Of a DNA stretch of 64,000 bases, positions 62,212-64,000 are shown in pieces; the first letter of the stretch is position 1; each line of letters opens with the position of its first letter. Position numbers and translations under genes: made by a program. The notes beneath the pieces were generated by a model. That model did not search any database, was not told where the DNA came from, and was given only the letters and a program-made list of their open reading frames with translations. The stretch is from Thiovibrio sp964588325 (GTDB taxonomy: Bacteria > Desulfobacterota > Desulfobulbia > Desulfobulbales > Desulfurivibrionaceae): assembly GCA_964588325.1 (NCBI GenBank), contig CAZPOR010000009.1, forward strand, positions 62,001 through 126,000, written 5' to 3'.

Positions 62212-63162
62212 ATGAAAACATACCAGCCCCTGGATTTTTCCGGCCTCAATACCTATTCGATCCACGACCGGTACAGCAAGGTCACGGTGGAGAATTTCGC
62301 CAAGCCGCTGGCGCCCGGCTCCACGCTCAAGGAATTCATCGCCTCCCTGCCCGAGCAATTGCTGGGGCTGGATTTTCCCGAGCTGGTCGGCCGGCTGGCC
62401 GCAAGCCACGAGAATGACCGGCCCATCGTGGTGGGCATGGGCGCCCATGTGATCAAGGTGGGGCTCAACCCCATTCTCATCGACCTCATGGAGCGGGGCA
62501 TCATCAGCGCCATTGCCTTAAACGGCGCGGGCATCGTCCATGACACCGAGATCGCCATGGCGGGCCGCACCTCGGAGGAGGTGGGCGATGTTTTGGGCAG
62601 CGGCGCCTTTGGCGCGGCCAAGGAAACCGGCGAGGTGGTCAATGCCGGGATCAACCTGGGCGCGAAAAAAGGGTTGGGGTTGGGCGAGGCGTTGGGCGAA
62701 TATCTCTTGGCCCAGAACTTCCCGTACAACAGTATGAGCCTGCTGGCCACGGCCAAGCGGCTGGGGATCCCGCTCACCGTGCATGTGGCCATGGGCACCG
62801 ACATCGTCCATATCCACCCCACGGCCAACGGCGCGGCCATCGGCCAGACCAGCCACCGGGATTTCCGGCTCTTCTGCGGCCTGGTCGCCGAGCTGGAAGG
62901 CGGGGCTTATCTCAATTTCGGCTCCGCCGTGCTTTTGCCTGAGGTTTTTTTAAAGGCCCTCACCGTGGCCCGCAACCTGGGGCATGTGGTGAACAACTTC
63001 ACCACGGCCAACTTCGATTTCATCCGCCATTACCGGACTATGACCAACGTGGTGAACCGGCCGACCATGGGCGGCGGCAAAGGATATAACATCATCGGGC
63101 ACCACGAGCTTTTGATCCCGCTTTTGGCGGCAACCCTGCTCGACCGGCTCCATGGAAAATGA
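62212..63162 (+). CDS. Deoxyhypusine-synthase-like protein
   Basis: A 316-residue NAD-type Rossmann protein resembling deoxyhypusine synthase (DHS) family members. The strings VVGMGAHVIKVGLNPILIDL (about 73-92), NGAGIVHDTEIAMAGRTSEEV and the late HHELLIPLLAATLLDRL fit this group. Eukaryotic and archaeal DHS acts on eIF5A, which bacteria lack, so this protein probably has another amine substrate. It follows gmhA across the family D repeat. Confidence 0.62.
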   Translation: MKTYQPLDFSGLNTYSIHDRYSKVTVENFAKPLAPGSTLKEFIASLPEQLLGLDFPELVGRLAASHENDRPIVVGMGAHVIKVGLNPILIDLMERGIISAIALNGAGIVHDTEIAMAGRTSEEVGDVLGSGAFGAAKETGEVVNAGINLGAKKGLGLGEALGEYLLAQNFPYNSMSLLATAKRLGIPLTVHVAMGTDIVHIHPTANGAAIGQTSHRDFRLFCGLVAELEGGAYLNFGSAVLLPEVFLKALTVARNLGHVVNNFTTANFDFIRHYRTMTNVVNRPTMGGGKGYNIIGHHELLIPLLAATLLDRLHGK

Positions 63163-63277
63163 GCCCGCCGGCTGAGTTGCACCCAAAGGGTATACGTTTC
63201 GTATGAGCAGGCAAGCTGCTCAATTTAGCTTTATCTTGCGCAATTTGCGGAAAAAAGCTACATAACGAGGTCATCCC

Positions 63278-63493
63278 ATGCCATTGCATGATTTTCTTTG
63301 TCGCGGTTGCGGGTATGTCTTCGAGGCTCTGGTCATGGGCACGGATCAACCGGTCTGTCCGCAATGCGGCGGCACGGAGCTGACCAAGCAGATGTCCACC
63401 TTTGCCTGCCGCACCACCAGAGGCGGCGCCGACAGTTCGGGCACCGCCAGGTGTTCCGGCTGCTCGGGCGGAAACTGCGGCGCCTGTCATTAA
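63278..63493 (+). CDS. FmdB-type zinc ribbon protein
   Basis: A 71-residue protein. Residues 1-42 form the FmdB-type zinc ribbon: MPLHDFLCRGCGYVFEAL and CPQCGGTELTKQMS. A Gly/Ser/Cys-rich tail ends in CSGCSGGNCGACH, extra possible metal ligands. CGAGG precedes the ATG. Function unknown; 47 bases before hemC, so perhaps cotranscribed. Confidence 0.87.
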   Translation: MPLHDFLCRGCGYVFEALVMGTDQPVCPQCGGTELTKQMSTFACRTTRGGADSSGTARCSGCSGGNCGACH

Positions 63494-63540
63494 CTCAGGG
63501 TAAACCGTCTGTTCGAGAACCAACACCAGGGGAACAGTTG

Positions 63541-64000
63541 ATGCAAAAACTAATCAGAATCGGTACCAGGGCAAGCCTGCTGGCCCTGGCTCAATCCACC
63601 TGGATCAAAGGCTTGATCCAGGCCCAATACCCGGAAACTACGGTGGAGCTGGTGAAGATCATCACCAAGGGCGATAAGATTCTCGACGTGCCGCTGGCCA
63701 AGGTGGGCGGCAAGGGGCTGTTCGTCAAGGAGATCGAAGAGGCGCTGCTCAGCAACGAGGTGGATATCGCGGTCCACAGCATGAAGGACGTGCCCGCCGA
63801 ACTGCCCGAGGGGCTGCACATCGGCATCATTACCAAGCGGGAAAACCCCCTGGACGCCTTTATCTCGAACATCTGCGCCACCTGCCGCGAGCTGCCCCAG
63901 GGCGCCAAGGTGGGCACCAGCAGTCTGCGGCGTAAATCCCAATTGGCCAACATCCGGCCCGATCTGGTCATCGAGGATCTACGGGGCAATCTGGACACCC
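63541..64000 (+). CDS. hemC: Porphobilinogen deaminase (hydroxymethylbilane synthase), 3' truncated by window end
   Basis: Joins four porphobilinogen units into hydroxymethylbilane. The visible 153 residues show the N-terminal half: LIRIGTRASLLALAQSTWIK, KGLFVKEIEEALL, the substrate-contact DIAVHSMKDVPAELP and VGTSSLRRKSQL. CCAGGGGA lies before the ATG at 63541. The cofactor-binding Cys and C-terminal domain lie beyond the window. Confidence 0.95.
   Translation, partial: MQKLIRIGTRASLLALAQSTWIKGLIQAQYPETTVELVKIITKGDKILDVPLAKVGGKGLFVKEIEEALLSNEVDIAVHSMKDVPAELPEGLHIGIITKRENPLDAFISNICATCRELPQGAKVGTSSLRRKSQLANIRPDLVIEDLRGNLDT

Noticed and set aside
1..64000. CRISPR array, tRNA, rRNA or insertion sequence
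   Set aside because: No regularly spaced repeats of CRISPR type, no cloverleaf or rRNA-like sequence and no transposase were recognised. The repeats present are palindromic intergenic elements.

Overview
The window looks like the chromosome of a Gram-negative, strictly anaerobic deltaproteobacterium (Desulfobacterota; a Desulfobulbales-like sulfur or sulfate metaboliser is my best guess). Reasons: a selenocysteine-containing HdrA-MvhD pair and a selenocysteine formate dehydrogenase, several radical SAM enzymes, lipid A and heptose genes (lpxB, gmhA), citramalate synthase, and many dispersed palindromic repeats in a GC-rich background. No rRNA, tRNA, CRISPR array or complete insertion sequence was seen. 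The right edge cuts hemC.

Layout. 1-10.8 kb is a redox block: hdrA and mvhD (+ strand), then on the - strand fdhA with two sulfhydrogenase-like FeS/flavin subunits. All three catalytic or electron-entry proteins are interrupted by an in-frame UGA followed by a hairpin with the look of a bacterial SECIS element, so they should be read as full-length selenoproteins and not as broken genes. Between them lies a radical SAM gene with its TetR regulator, a 33-bp operator and a 13-codon leader ORF. 10.9-23.9 kb is mostly housekeeping: MgtC-like protein, lipoprotein, rlmN, serC, miaA, pgsA, recJ, purB, miaB. An AT-rich GIY-YIG gene (24.0-24.9 kb) looks acquired.

24.9-29.1 kb is a tight operon: PHP phosphoesterase, C39-like peptidase, RimK-like ATP-grasp ligase and GCS2-type ligase, which together suggest synthesis and processing of an unknown peptide-like metabolite. 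29.3-35.7 kb holds comEA, cimA, lysC, an M23 peptidase, trmL and a brnTA toxin-antitoxin pair.

35.7-43.2 kb is the most interesting region. A radical SAM/SPASM maturase is preceded by a 38-residue peptide gene, and that by a TonB-dependent receptor. Divergent from these is a substrate-binding protein, histidine kinase and two response regulators. I read this as a ribosomally made, post-translationally modified peptide (RiPP) locus with its own receptor and signalling arm. 43.3-64 kb contains lpxB and a Gfo/Idh oxidoreductase, a large AsmA-like protein, an ArsR regulator, PilZ and TPR proteins, the yhaO-yhaN-like nuclease pair, a TauE/SafE transporter, nadC, a PAS hybrid kinase with a PhnD-like binding protein, gmhA, a deoxyhypusine-synthase-like protein, an FmdB zinc ribbon and the start of hemC.
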